Shown here: one piece after another, positions 25,616 through 34,995 of the stretch
Position numbering within the stretch: the first letter of the stretch is position 1
Layout of the letters: every line of letters starts with the position of its first letter
Assembly (NCBI GenBank): GCA_963972255.1
Contig: CAXATO010000002.1
Coordinates: 256,877 to 320,876, forward strand
Length of the DNA: 64,000 nucleotides
Direction: 5' to 3'
Source: UBA1479 sp002706405
Lineage (GTDB): Bacteria; Pseudomonadota; Alphaproteobacteria; Rhodospirillales; Casp-alpha2
Translations under genes and position numbers: made by a program
Notes under the pieces: model-generated
Seen by the model: the letters and a program-made list of their open reading frames with translations, nothing else
The model's database searches: none
What the model was told of the DNA's origin: nothing

Positions 25616-27231
25616 ATGACGACCTGAACACGACCGGCGGGGCCGCGGTGCGGCACGTGCACAAGAACCCTGAGGTTCCCCAGACGCGCCCCGCGGCGGT
25701 AGACCGGATCAAATCGATCGACGAACTGGCCGAAATCTGCGAAGCCGAAAAATCGGCCGGCAGAACGGTCGTCCTGGCCCACGGCGCCTTCGACCTGTTG
25801 CATCTGGGCCATGTCCGTCATCTGGAAGCGGCCCGCAAGCTGGGCGATGTCCTGATCGTGACCGTGACCGCCGATGCCTTCATCAAAAAGGGCCCGGACC
25901 GTCCCGTGTTTCCGGAAATGCTGCGCGCGGAAATGGTCGCGGCGCTGGAATGCGTCGATTGGTCGGGGATTCACCGCGACGCCTCGGCCGAGGATATGCT
26001 CCGCCGGGTGCGGCCCTCGGTCTATGTAAAGGGCAGCGACTACGCCAACGCCAGCGAGGACGTGACCGGCAAGATCATCGCCGAACGCGAAGCCGTGGAA
26101 AGTTATGGTGGCCGCATCGCCTTCACCGACGACGTGGTGTTCAGTTCTTCCAAACTGATCAATGACCATGTCCTGACCCGGGATCCTGGCGCGCAGGATA
26201 TTATCCGCACCATGAAGGCGCCTGACCGCCGGGCGCGCGTGTTCGACCTGATCGAAAATATCGCGGACACCAAGGCGCTGTTCGTCGGCGAAACCATTCT
26301 CGACGAATATGTTTACGTCCAGCAGCTGGGACGCACCGCCAAGGGCAACCATGTGTCCACCCGTTACCTGGAAACCGAGATCTTCGCCGGCGGCGTGATT
26401 GCCGCGGCGAACCAGGCCGCGGGGCTGGTCGGCGAGGTCACGGTTCTGACCTGCCTGGGCAACGACGGCATGGAGCAGTTGGTTCGCTCGGCGCTGCATC
26501 CGAAGGTCCGGCTTGAGGTCGTGCAACTGGACGATAAACCGACGATCAACAAGCGGCGCTATCTGACCAAGCCGAATTCGCCCCGCGAACATCTGCACAA
26601 GCTGTTCGAGGTCACCAATCTTGACCAAGAACCGATCGCCGAGACCTACCACGAGCAGATCCGGAACGAGATCAAGCGCCTGACGCCCGAGCACGACGTG
26701 ATGGTCGTTTGCGATTTCGGGCACGGCATGATCGATAGCGATACCGTCAATGTCATTCAGAACGCCCCGTTGTTCGTCGCCGTCAACGCGCAGGCAAACA
26801 GCGCCAACCACGGGTTCAACCTGATCACCAAGTACGACAAGTCCGACCTTATGTGCATCGACGAGCCCGAAGCGCGGCTTTGTGCCCGAGACGCCACGTC
26901 GCCCATCGATTTCGTGATCCGCGACATTCTGATGCGCCAGGTCGAGGCCGAGCGGATCATCGTAACGCAAGGCAGCAAGGGCAGCATTTGCGTCGACCGC
27001 CAAGGCGAGGTCACGGAGGTTCCCGGTTTCGCCTACGATCCGGTCGATACGATCGGTGCCGGGGATGCCTTTCTGGCGGTCGCCGCACCGCTTCTTTCGG
27101 CCGGGGGTAATAACGAGGACGTGTGCTTCATCGCCAATGTGGTGGGCGGCATGAAGGTCAATGTCGTGGGGCACCGATCGGGCCTCGACAAGGGTTCCCT
27201 CCTGAAATCGATCAAGAGCCTATTGACCTAG
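25612..27231 (+). CDS. Nucleotidyltransferase-PfkB kinase fusion (HldE-like, domains in reverse order)
   Basis: 539 residues. After a 40-residue leader, a cytidylyltransferase-type domain (about 50-180) contains AHGAFDLLHLGHVRHL with HLGH at 64-67, and VKGSDYANA. A PfkB sugar-kinase domain (about 200-539) follows, with DTIGAGDAFLA near residues 483-487. HldE of the ADP-heptose pathway has the same two activities but with the kinase first. This protein should phosphorylate a sugar phosphate and couple it to a nucleotide. The neighbouring split transketolase suggests a seven-carbon or otherwise ketol-transferred sugar. It is coupled to the SDR before it. Confidence 0.8.
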   Translation: MNDDLNTTGGAAVRHVHKNPEVPQTRPAAVDRIKSIDELAEICEAEKSAGRTVVLAHGAFDLLHLGHVRHLEAARKLGDVLIVTVTADAFIKKGPDRPVFPEMLRAEMVAALECVDWSGIHRDASAEDMLRRVRPSVYVKGSDYANASEDVTGKIIAEREAVESYGGRIAFTDDVVFSSSKLINDHVLTRDPGAQDIIRTMKAPDRRARVFDLIENIADTKALFVGETILDEYVYVQQLGRTAKGNHVSTRYLETEIFAGGVIAAANQAAGLVGEVTVLTCLGNDGMEQLVRSALHPKVRLEVVQLDDKPTINKRRYLTKPNSPREHLHKLFEVTNLDQEPIAETYHEQIRNEIKRLTPEHDVMVVCDFGHGMIDSDTVNVIQNAPLFVAVNAQANSANHGFNLITKYDKSDLMCIDEPEARLCARDATSPIDFVIRDILMRQVEAERIIVTQGSKGSICVDRQGEVTEVPGFAYDPVDTIGAGDAFLAVAAPLLSAGGNNEDVCFIANVVGGMKVNVVGHRSGLDKGSLLKSIKSLLT

Positions 27232-27264
27232 GCGGCCGGCGCATGGTCCCGCAAGGATATCGAG

Positions 27265-27927
27265 ATGAAAGAGATCAACTTTCTCGCCAAGTATCAAAAA
27301 GCGACGAAGCGCGATTACGTGCAGCGCGTCGTCGAACACGACAAGGCCGAAAGCGCGGAAATCGCGCGCCAGTGGGGCCGTGACTATTGGGACGGCGACC
27401 GCCGGTACGGCTACGGGGGATATTCCTATGACGGGCGCTGGCGCCCGATCGCCGAGGACATCGTCCGGGAGTACGGCCTGAAGGCCGGCGACAAGGTGCT
27501 CGACGTCGGCTGTGGCAAGGCGTTCCTGCTTTATGAAATAACGCAGGCCGCGCCGGGTCTTGATGTGGCGGGGATCGATATTTCCGAATACGGCATCGAA
27601 AACGCCAAGCCCGAGGTTCGCGACCGCCTGACGGTCGGCAATTGCACGGATCTGCCGTGGGAGGACGATACCTTCGATTTCGTCTATTCCATCAACACCC
27701 TGCACAATCTTGAAGTGTTCGACCTGAAACGGGCCATTCAGGAAATTGAACGTGTGGGCAAGGACAAGAAGTGGATCTGCGTCGAATCCTTCCGCAACGA
27801 ACGCGAGAAGGCCAACCTGTTGTACTGGCAGCTGACCTGCATGAGCTTTCATTCACCCGATGCATGGCGCTGGCTATATCAGGAATACGGCTACACCGGT
27901 GACTGCGGGTTCATCTATTTCGAATAA
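27265..27927 (+). CDS. SAM-dependent methyltransferase
   Basis: 220 residues, ATG 27265 with AAGGA upstream. KVLDVGCGKAFLLYEI is motif I; VAGIDISEYGIENA, NCTDLPWEDDTFDFVYSINTLHNL follow as motifs II to post-II. Rich in Tyr and Gly near residues 45-60 (RRYGYGGYSYDGR), possibly part of the acceptor site. It lies inside the transketolase cluster, so a sugar intermediate is the likely acceptor. C-methylation or O-methylation cannot be distinguished. Confidence 0.8.
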   Translation: MKEINFLAKYQKATKRDYVQRVVEHDKAESAEIARQWGRDYWDGDRRYGYGGYSYDGRWRPIAEDIVREYGLKAGDKVLDVGCGKAFLLYEITQAAPGLDVAGIDISEYGIENAKPEVRDRLTVGNCTDLPWEDDTFDFVYSINTLHNLEVFDLKRAIQEIERVGKDKKWICVESFRNEREKANLLYWQLTCMSFHSPDAWRWLYQEYGYTGDCGFIYFE

Positions 27928-27971
27928 TCGTCAACGCCCCCAACTTCCCTGTCTGGAAACCTTATTCTCTC

Positions 27972-28814
27972 ATGAACGCTCAACAAATGATCGAACAGGC
28001 GGCTTCCATCCCGCTGGATGAAAGGTCGCGCCATCTGCGGCGCCTTGTCGTCGAAGGACTGATCGGCGGCGGACGCGGCCATATCGGCTCGTCCATGTCG
28101 CTGATCGAAATCGTCCGCGTGCTCTACGACGACGTCATGCGCTTCGACCCGCAGAACCCGCGATGGAGCGAACGCGACCGCTTCATCCTAAGCAAGGGCC
28201 ACGGCTGCCTGGCGCAATACGCGATGCTGGCGGACCACGGATTCTTTCCCCGCCAGGAACTGGCGACGTTCTGCCGCTCGGGCACCATTCTCGGCGGCCA
28301 TCCGGAATATGGGAAGGTTCCCGGCGTGGAAGCGTCGACCGGCGCCCTCGGTCACGGGCTGTCGATCGCGGTCGGCATGGCCCTCGCGGCCCGCATCCGC
28401 AAACAGACTCATCGTGTGTTCGCCGTCATGGGTGATGGCGAAATCAACGAAGGCTCGGTTTGGGAAGCCGCCATGGCGGCGGGCAAGCACAAGCTTTCAA
28501 ACCTGGTGGCAATGGTCGACTACAACAAGATCCAGTCCTACGGCTTTACCCGCGAGGTCCAGGATATGGAGCCGTTGCTCGACAAATGGCGAGCGTTCAA
28601 CTTCGCCGTGACCGAAATCAACGGCCACGACGTTCAGGCCCTGCGCGACCTTTTCGCCGGTCTTCCCCTTGATCCGGAACGCCCGATGGCGGTCATCTGC
28701 CACACGGTGAAGGGGCGCGGCATTCCGTTCGCCGAAAACAAGCCGGAATGGCATCACAAATCAAACTTCGACGACGAAACGGTGAAGGCGCTTTACAGCG
28801 CTTTGGAGGCCTGA
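27972..28814 (+). CDS. Transketolase, N-terminal (thiamine-pyrophosphate-binding) subunit
   Basis: 280 residues. FILSKGHGCLAQYA, TGALGHGLSIAVGMA and the ThDP motif GDGEINEGSVWEAAM (starting at 154) ending in DYNKIQ are diagnostic; the GHIGS His is near residue 37. It is the pyrophosphate-binding half of a split transketolase; the pyrimidine-binding half is encoded just downstream. Together they transfer two-carbon ketol units between sugar phosphates. Location among sugar-nucleotide genes, rather than with pentose-phosphate genes, points to a dedicated role in making an unusual sugar. Confidence 0.88.
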   Translation: MNAQQMIEQAASIPLDERSRHLRRLVVEGLIGGGRGHIGSSMSLIEIVRVLYDDVMRFDPQNPRWSERDRFILSKGHGCLAQYAMLADHGFFPRQELATFCRSGTILGGHPEYGKVPGVEASTGALGHGLSIAVGMALAARIRKQTHRVFAVMGDGEINEGSVWEAAMAAGKHKLSNLVAMVDYNKIQSYGFTREVQDMEPLLDKWRAFNFAVTEINGHDVQALRDLFAGLPLDPERPMAVICHTVKGRGIPFAENKPEWHHKSNFDDETVKALYSALEA

Positions 28815-28817
28815 CCG

Positions 28818-29789
28818 ATGCGCAAAACCTGTCTGAACATGGTCTACGAACTTGCCAAGCGGGACGAGCGCGTGGTCTTCGTCGGCTCCGACCTCGGCCC
28901 CGGCGTGCTGGACGAAATGAAACACGAAATGCCGGACCGCTTCTACATGGAGGGCGTCGCCGAACAGAACATCATCGGCATGGCCGCCGGCTTGGCGTTC
29001 GAAGGCTTCATTCCATACGTCAACACCATCGCCACCTTCATCACGCGGCGTTGCTATGAACAGGTCGCGATCGACGCCGGGCTTCACAATCTTCCCATAC
29101 GGCTGATCGGCAACGGCGGCGGGCTGGTCTATGCGCCGCTCGGCCCGACCCATCTGGCGATCGAGGATATGGCGCTGATGCGCTCGATTCCCAATATGTG
29201 CGTCGTCTCGCCCACGGACGCCGACGAAATGACCCGCTTCATGGATGAAACGCTGGATTGGCCCAGCCCCATCTATATCCGCCTGGGCAAGGGGGGCGAT
29301 CCGATCGTTTCCGACGGCCAGCCCGTCAAGATCGGCCGCGCCAACCTTCTGCGCGCACCGGGCGACGTGACCTTTATTTCCACCGGGGTCGCCGTCGGGC
29401 GCTGCTTGGATGCCGCCGACCTTTTGGCCCGGCAAGGCATCACGGCCGGGGTTCTGAACATGCACACGGTCAAGCCGTTGGATGCGGAGGCCGTGCTGTC
29501 CATGGCGGCCCAATCGTCGATCCTCGTCACGGTCGAGGAACATGTTCTGATCAATGGGCTGGGTAGCGCCGTTCTGGAAGTCCTGGGCGACGCGGGCAAG
29601 ATGACACGGGTTCTCCGCCTGGGTCTTCCCGATAGCTTTTCCTGCACCTATGGCTCGCAGAACAGCATGATGTCGGACCTTGGCCTGGCGCCGGAAGAGA
29701 TTGCCCGCCGCGCGGCCGAAGCCCTTCGCGGACCGGACCAAACGACCCAGCCGGACGCGCCCGGCCTGCAACGCAACGCCGGAAATTAA
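28818..29789 (+). CDS. Transketolase, C-terminal (pyrimidine-binding) subunit
   Basis: 323 residues, ATG 28818 with GGAGG upstream, three bases after the stop of the N-terminal subunit. MEGVAEQNIIGMAAGLAFEG contains the catalytic Glu (E49) that activates the thiamine ring. The C-terminal third is the transketolase regulatory domain (GVLNMHTVKPLD, VTVEEHVLINGLGSAV). DXS shares this fold, but the short split form next to a matching N-half is typical of archaeal and secondary-metabolism transketolases. It works as a heterotetramer with its partner. Confidence 0.88.
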   Translation: MRKTCLNMVYELAKRDERVVFVGSDLGPGVLDEMKHEMPDRFYMEGVAEQNIIGMAAGLAFEGFIPYVNTIATFITRRCYEQVAIDAGLHNLPIRLIGNGGGLVYAPLGPTHLAIEDMALMRSIPNMCVVSPTDADEMTRFMDETLDWPSPIYIRLGKGGDPIVSDGQPVKIGRANLLRAPGDVTFISTGVAVGRCLDAADLLARQGITAGVLNMHTVKPLDAEAVLSMAAQSSILVTVEEHVLINGLGSAVLEVLGDAGKMTRVLRLGLPDSFSCTYGSQNSMMSDLGLAPEEIARRAAEALRGPDQTTQPDAPGLQRNAGN

Positions 29790-29819
29790 CCAGACAGGAA
29801 CCGACCAGGAGCCTTCGTC

Positions 29820-30638
29820 ATGGGCAAGATCACGTCTTTCCTTCAACCCGAAGACCAGGCCGCCAACGCGGCCATGCTGCAACGCGGGCATGTCATCCAG
29901 GCGGTCGAAAATCGCGATGGCCTTGACGCCATCCGCGACCTGGCCGCGCACGCGGCCGCCCGCCATCTCGGCGTTTCGCCGCCCAACGATCCGGAACGGT
30001 TCCTAAACGGGATCGGCGAACACGTGGACGCCACGACCTTGAATGACCTGCGCATCAGCGTCATCAATGCGCTTCGATCCGAAGACTGGTTCCGGCCGAC
30101 GTATTTTTCGCTGGCGCGTGAAGCCCTGTTCAAAATCGTGGGCAATGAAATCGCCATGCAGCGGGGGGTCGGCCTAAGCGTTCAATTGCCGAATGACGAT
30201 AGTTCCCTGCTGCCCGTCCACGCCGACACTTGGGACGGGGATTCGCCATACGAAGTGGTAGTCTGGGTGCCCCTGGTCGATTGTTTCCGAACCAAGGCGA
30301 TGTACCTGTTGACGCCCGACAAGCAGACCGCGCATCTGAAGACGATGGCCTCGAACAACAGCGCCGAAACATTCTTCAAGTCCATCGAGGACGACGTCGA
30401 ATACATTTCCATCGACTACGGCAATGTCCTGATTTTCCGGCTCGACCTTCCGCACGGAAACCGGGTCAACACCGAGACCGAAGCCCGATGGTCGATGAAC
30501 TGCCGGTTCAAAAGCGTGTTGACACCGTTTGCCGACAAACAGCTGGGAGAGTTCTTCGAACCGATCATCATCCGCCCCGCGACCAAGGTCGGGATGACCT
30601 ACGAATTGCCCGGCGGGTTCGGGGGGGCCGGGCAGTGA
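29820..30638 (+). CDS. Sporadic-carbohydrate-cluster 2OG-Fe(II) oxygenase
   Basis: 272 residues, ATG 29820 with AGGAG eight bases upstream. A facial triad can be traced: VHADTW (H134, D136) and LPHGNRVN (H212), with R223 or R229 as the 2-oxoglutarate anchor. I recall a family named sporadic carbohydrate cluster 2OG-Fe(II) oxygenase that co-occurs with the next gene; this fits by motif and position. It would hydroxylate, oxidise or desaturate a sugar intermediate using oxygen and 2-oxoglutarate. The substrate is unknown. Confidence 0.7.
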   Translation: MGKITSFLQPEDQAANAAMLQRGHVIQAVENRDGLDAIRDLAAHAAARHLGVSPPNDPERFLNGIGEHVDATTLNDLRISVINALRSEDWFRPTYFSLAREALFKIVGNEIAMQRGVGLSVQLPNDDSSLLPVHADTWDGDSPYEVVVWVPLVDCFRTKAMYLLTPDKQTAHLKTMASNNSAETFFKSIEDDVEYISIDYGNVLIFRLDLPHGNRVNTETEARWSMNCRFKSVLTPFADKQLGEFFEPIIIRPATKVGMTYELPGGFGGAGQ

Positions 30639-31072
30639 TCGACCGCCACGGCTACCGCGGGTACATCGGGAGCCGCGCCTATTTTGGTCAACGCGCCCCC
30701 CAGCATGTCCAGAACCTGGTCATCCGAGACTATTGTCAGCGCAACGGATTTACCTATCTGCTGAGCGCCACCGAATACGCGATGGAGGATTGTTTCATGA
30801 TCCTCGAAGACGTCATCAACGAAGCACTGAAGCTTGAAGGCGTTGTGTTCTACACCCTCAACATGCTTCCCCGTGACAAGGCCCGGCGGTACGAAATCTG
30901 CAGCGCGTTCCTGGATGCCGGCTGCACGATCCACGGCGCCGTCGAAAACGCCTGCGCCAAGAGCCTGGAAGAATACGAGAATCTGGAAAACCTGTGGTCC
31001 GTCCGTCGCCTGTCGGAGCAGGCCGATACGATCATCCAGCAGCTCGCTGCCACGCCCGAATTCCTCAGCTAG
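30635..31072 (+). CDS. LIC12192-type sporadic carbohydrate cluster protein
   Basis: 145 residues from GTG 30635, overlapping the oxygenase stop. The sequence opens with GYRGYIGSRAYFGQR, then PQHVQNLVIRDYC and YLLSATEYAM, which I recognise as the small uncharacterised family named after Leptospira LIC12192. Members occur in scattered carbohydrate gene clusters. The fold is probably alpha/beta, soluble, with no membrane helix. MILEDVINEALKLEGVVFYTL resembles serine-recombinase or resolvase-like sheets, but no catalytic set is evident. Its biochemical role is unknown to me. Confidence 0.75.
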   Translation: MIDRHGYRGYIGSRAYFGQRAPQHVQNLVIRDYCQRNGFTYLLSATEYAMEDCFMILEDVINEALKLEGVVFYTLNMLPRDKARRYEICSAFLDAGCTIHGAVENACAKSLEEYENLENLWSVRRLSEQADTIIQQLAATPEFLS

Positions 31073-31086
31073 GCCCGTCACCGATA

Positions 31087-32247
31087 ATGAATGAACCCGG
31101 CTTCCTAGACTATTACCGCGCCCGCGGAATCATTCCGACGCGCCAGGATCTCACCGATCGCGTGCCGCACCTGAACCGGCGCCGGGCCCTCTATCTTCAA
31201 CTGGGGATCGTGCCAGCGTTTCTCGCCGGACGGCGCGTTCTCGAATTCGGGCCTGGCCCCGGTGACAATGCGCTGTTCACGGTTCTGGGAAACCCCGAAA
31301 CCTACGTGTTCGTCGATGGCAACGAAACCAGCCTGGAGCATATTGAAGCCAAGGAAAAGGCCGGTGAGTTCGAAGGCGTCGCCGTTGAGAAACATCTGAT
31401 GGACTTCCTTGCCTTCCAGGACGACAGGACCTTTGACCTTGTTCTCGCCGAAGGCTGCATTCACGGCCAGGAAGACCCCGCCGCCTACTTCTCCCATATC
31501 GCCGGATTCGTCGCACCGGGCGGGGTGCTCGTGACGACGACGCAAAGTTTCATCTCAATCTTTCCCGAGATTTGCCGACGCATGGTGAAACCCGTGTTCG
31601 CGCGCCGCCATCCCGATTTCGACGATCAGGTGAAGGCCCTTGTCGCATTCTTCCAGCCGGACTTGAAAAGCCTGCAAGGCATGAGCCGGCTGCACGAGGA
31701 TTGGGTCATGGACCAGATCCTGCACCCCTACCGCAAGTTCACCTTCACCATCGCCGAAGCCATCGACACGGTCGCCGACAGCTTTGATTTCCTGGGCTCG
31801 TCGCCGCGTTTCGCCACGGACTGGCGTTGGTACAAATCCATGGACGGCAGCGACCCGGGGATCAACGATGTGGCCCGATCCTGTCACGCCGCCCAGGCCG
31901 CGGCCTTCCTGGATTACCGCATCACACCGGATCAGGTCGGCGCTTGCGACGGCCAGTTGCTGGAGCGGATGTGCGAAAAGGCCTTTGATCTGCATTTGGA
32001 GATCTGGCGCGACGACGATGTGGCGCGGCTGCCGGAGTTTGCGGATTTGACGACGGAGATCGCCGCCATGGCCGCGGACGCATCGCCGGGAACCGCCCGT
32101 TCCCTCATCGATTTCACGCACGGAATCCGCGCCCTCGCCCAAGGCGACATGGCCGCGGATTTCGGCTCGTTCCCGACCTTGTACGGACGCTGCCTGCAGT
32201 TCGTGAGTTTCGTGCGCCGCCCGCCGGTTTCTGGTCAGGCTTCCTAA
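31087..32247 (+). CDS. SAM-dependent methyltransferase, large
   Basis: 386 residues from ATG 31087; no strong ribosome site is visible. Motif I is VLEFGPGPGDNALF, motif II FVDGNETSLEHIEA, and post-I FDLVLAEGCIHG. The C-terminal 150 residues form an additional helical region. It lies after the LIC12192-type gene and before an RmlD-like SDR. The acceptor is probably a sugar or nucleotide sugar; nothing identifies it. Confidence 0.72.
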   Translation: MNEPGFLDYYRARGIIPTRQDLTDRVPHLNRRRALYLQLGIVPAFLAGRRVLEFGPGPGDNALFTVLGNPETYVFVDGNETSLEHIEAKEKAGEFEGVAVEKHLMDFLAFQDDRTFDLVLAEGCIHGQEDPAAYFSHIAGFVAPGGVLVTTTQSFISIFPEICRRMVKPVFARRHPDFDDQVKALVAFFQPDLKSLQGMSRLHEDWVMDQILHPYRKFTFTIAEAIDTVADSFDFLGSSPRFATDWRWYKSMDGSDPGINDVARSCHAAQAAAFLDYRITPDQVGACDGQLLERMCEKAFDLHLEIWRDDDVARLPEFADLTTEIAAMAADASPGTARSLIDFTHGIRALAQGDMAADFGSFPTLYGRCLQFVSFVRRPPVSGQAS

Positions 32248-32248
32248 C

Positions 32249-33148
32249 ATGGATGGAAGAGTACTTCTGTTAGGCGGCACTGGGCTGATTGGCCGGGCGC
32301 TGACGGCCTGCCTTGGGCCCGAGCGCGCGGTGGCAACGCATCGCGACCATCCGGCCGATGACAGCCTTTGGTTCGATTCCACGGCATCGTCGGTCGAAAG
32401 CCTGCTCGACCAAGTTGGCAACCCGGGCCACGCGGTTTTGTTGTTCGCCGAATCGCGCACGGTGTTCTGTGCCAAGCATCCGGAAGAGGCCGCCGCGATT
32501 AACATCGGTTCAAGCATCCGAACGCTCGATGCGCTGAAGAAACGGGGCATCAAGCCGGTGTTCCTGTCGTCCGATGGCGTGTTCGACGGCCGAGGTGGCA
32601 ATTACACGGAGACGGACACGCCCCACCCGCTCATGGAATACGGCAAGCAGAAACTGGCGGTCGAGCACCATCTGACGACACAGTTCGACGATTATCTGAT
32701 TGTCCGCCCGACCCGAGTGCTCAGCACGCAACCCGGAGAGGGAGCGATCTTCGATTCCTGGCTGGCGGCGATCCGCGACAAGACCGTCATTCAATGCGCC
32801 GATGACCACCACTTCTGCCCCATCGCCAAGGACGACCTGGCCAAGCTGATCGTGGCGCTGATTGACGGAGGCGCCAAAGGCATCTTCCACGCCGGCGGCC
32901 CCGACGCCGTCACCCATTGGTCATTGCTGCAATCCTTCATAGCCGCCTTGGGCGTCAAACGCGCAACCATTCAGGCGGTCGCCAAAAGCATCAATGATTT
33001 CGACGTCGGCGAGACGCGCCCGCTGAATACGACCCTAAATTCAGAAAAGGCCCGCGCCCTGACGGGGCTGGTTCCGGCGACCCCCGGCGAGGTTTGCCGC
33101 GAGTACGCGGAAGCGGTCAAACGCCAGGGTGGTTTTGAAAACGGCTGA
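32249..33148 (+). CDS. RmlD-like SDR (dTDP-4-dehydrorhamnose reductase family)
   Basis: 299 residues starting one base after the previous stop. LLLGGTGLIG is the cofactor loop; FLSSDGVFDGRGGNYTE parallels the RmlD STDYVFDG region; YGKQKLAVE has the catalytic Tyr and Lys. RmlD-type enzymes reduce a 4-keto nucleotide sugar with NADPH. It may carry out the last reduction of the sugar made by the transketolase cluster. It is the last gene before a 142-base gap (33149-33290) in which I see no clear signal. Confidence 0.75.
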   Translation: MDGRVLLLGGTGLIGRALTACLGPERAVATHRDHPADDSLWFDSTASSVESLLDQVGNPGHAVLLFAESRTVFCAKHPEEAAAINIGSSIRTLDALKKRGIKPVFLSSDGVFDGRGGNYTETDTPHPLMEYGKQKLAVEHHLTTQFDDYLIVRPTRVLSTQPGEGAIFDSWLAAIRDKTVIQCADDHHFCPIAKDDLAKLIVALIDGGAKGIFHAGGPDAVTHWSLLQSFIAALGVKRATIQAVAKSINDFDVGETRPLNTTLNSEKARALTGLVPATPGEVCREYAEAVKRQGGFENG

Positions 33149-33290
33149 ACCTGTGACGGAGCATTGGACACCCACCGGCAAGGTAAACGGCCAGCGACCG
33201 GGCCGTTCCCCGGACGTCCGCGCCGGCGCATGTTCAGATTTCCACATGGCTTTCGGTCGCGCTAACGCCCGCGATTTCGAGGATTAACGA

Positions 33291-34913
33291 ATGGCGTCTC
33301 GCCAGAGCCCAACATCGCCCGACCTGCATTCCTTGCCGGTTCGCCTCCGTTTCCATCAACGGTGGCTGCTTAAGGCCAGGGAATTCGTTGGCCGCAACGA
33401 TGGTGCGATTTGGGTACGCGGTCTCAAGGCGCTGGTTTCCCTGGGCTACCGCCTGAAAACCAAGGCGTCGAAAATGTCCGAGGGGCTGGCCTTGGACCCG
33501 CGCGCCGCCGAGCCCGCCACCGCCCGCCTGCGACGGACTCTCGGCCGTATCGTGGATATCGTGGAAGGAGACCGGTTCGACGGGGAGAAAGTCGCCCGCC
33601 TGAAGCAACGTGCGATCGACCAGGCAGGACGAGTTTCCCAACGCCATCCTGATGCCTATGAACATCTGGAGGCTTTGGGAAGGGTCTATCAGGCCACCGG
33701 TGAAATGCGGCCGGCCGCGGATGCGATGATCGCGGCGTTCAAGAAACGTGAGCAGCGGTTCCACGACAAAGGATTGGATAAGTACGGGTTCAGGCTGATC
33801 CCGACCACGCAGTTTGTACGGACGATCGGCAATACGGCGCTGGTGGAGAATTACGTCCGGGCGGCGAGCCTTGGGAAGACAGAGAAATGCCGGCTTATCC
33901 TGCCCATCCATCCGAACGTCCGAGAACGCCTGGTCGCAAACCCGGCCCTGTTGGAATACTGGTCCAAGTACATCGACATCCTGGAGGACAAGGCTGAAAT
34001 TCATCGCCTGTCTTTTCTCGACCCGGAAATCTATATCGATCCGCGGGTCATCGAGATCGAAGGGCGCGTCCTTCCGTTTTCGCATGCCGCGCTGGCCTAT
34101 CTACAATCCGCCTGTGATGAACGGGGAGACCCACCGCTGTTCACGCTGAGCCCGGAACACCAGGAACGCGGGTGGAAGGAATTGCGGCGGCTGGGCCTTG
34201 CCGACGACGATTGGTTCGTCTGCCTGCACGTGCGGACGGGCGGATATCGAAGCGCGGATGATTTTCGCGAAGCGCCGGTCGAAGACTATTTCAAGGCTGT
34301 GAAAGAGATCACGGACCGGGGTGGCTGGGTCTTCCGCATGGGCGATCCGTCCATGCCGGCGCTCCCGGACATCCCGCGGGTCGTCGACTACGCGCGCAGC
34401 GAAATGAAGTCGGACTGGATGGACATCTTTCTCTGCGCCTCCTGCCGGTTTTTCGTCGCCACGTCGTCGGGCCTGTATCACCTGGCCGACAACTTCGGTC
34501 GACCCTACATTCAGACCAACCTTCTGCCGACGGGCGCAACCTTCTTCGGACCGCGGAATATGTTCATTCCGAAGCGGATCATCGACAAGGCGTCGGGCCG
34601 GGAACTACCGCTTTGCGATGTAATGAGCCTTGACGTTTCCCACGTCTGCGAAGGGGGTGTGTTCCGGAATGTGCTGGGGTTGGAGCTGCGCACGAATACA
34701 CCGGAGGAAATCGCCGATACGGTTGTCGAGATGATCGAACGGCTCGACGGCACGGTCCGCTATTCACCCGAGGACGAGGCGCGCCAACGCCGGTTCCGGG
34801 AGATGACGGCCGAGAAACAGACGCTGTTCGGGCTCGACAGGTTCCCTGTCCGCTGCCGAATCGGCCGGAAATTTCTGAATGAATCCAACATCTGGCCGAA
34901 CTCGCCGATTTAA
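33291..34913 (+). CDS. TIGR04372-type putative glycosyltransferase
   Basis: 540 residues, ATG 33291 preceded by GAGG. An N-terminal helical region with a possible TPR-like repeat (about 60-140) leads to an alpha/beta domain. The stretch WFVCLHVRTGGYR, then YFKAVKEITDRGGWVFRMGDPSMP and DIFLCASCRFFVATSSGLYHLAD, is characteristic of the family I know as TIGR04372 glycosyltransferases, common in surface-glycan loci. Donor and acceptor are unknown. A second protein of this kind is encoded at 37879-39087. Confidence 0.72.
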   Translation: MASRQSPTSPDLHSLPVRLRFHQRWLLKAREFVGRNDGAIWVRGLKALVSLGYRLKTKASKMSEGLALDPRAAEPATARLRRTLGRIVDIVEGDRFDGEKVARLKQRAIDQAGRVSQRHPDAYEHLEALGRVYQATGEMRPAADAMIAAFKKREQRFHDKGLDKYGFRLIPTTQFVRTIGNTALVENYVRAASLGKTEKCRLILPIHPNVRERLVANPALLEYWSKYIDILEDKAEIHRLSFLDPEIYIDPRVIEIEGRVLPFSHAALAYLQSACDERGDPPLFTLSPEHQERGWKELRRLGLADDDWFVCLHVRTGGYRSADDFREAPVEDYFKAVKEITDRGGWVFRMGDPSMPALPDIPRVVDYARSEMKSDWMDIFLCASCRFFVATSSGLYHLADNFGRPYIQTNLLPTGATFFGPRNMFIPKRIIDKASGRELPLCDVMSLDVSHVCEGGVFRNVLGLELRTNTPEEIADTVVEMIERLDGTVRYSPEDEARQRRFREMTAEKQTLFGLDRFPVRCRIGRKFLNESNIWPNSPI

Positions 34914-34995
34914 AAAATCCATCACACAATGTCCGCGCAACCTCACATGCGCGGAGCCGTGCCAGCCCCGGGCACCATTCCGAAAGAGAATAAGC

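Noticed and set aside
25408..27174. A 588-codon open frame on the - strand opposite the HldE-like gene
   Set aside because: Antisense shadow of a gene with clear motifs; no ribosome site or family resemblance.
28761..29966. A 401-codon open frame on the - strand opposite the transketolase C-subunit
   Set aside because: Same reason: shadow of a recognised gene with no motifs of its own.
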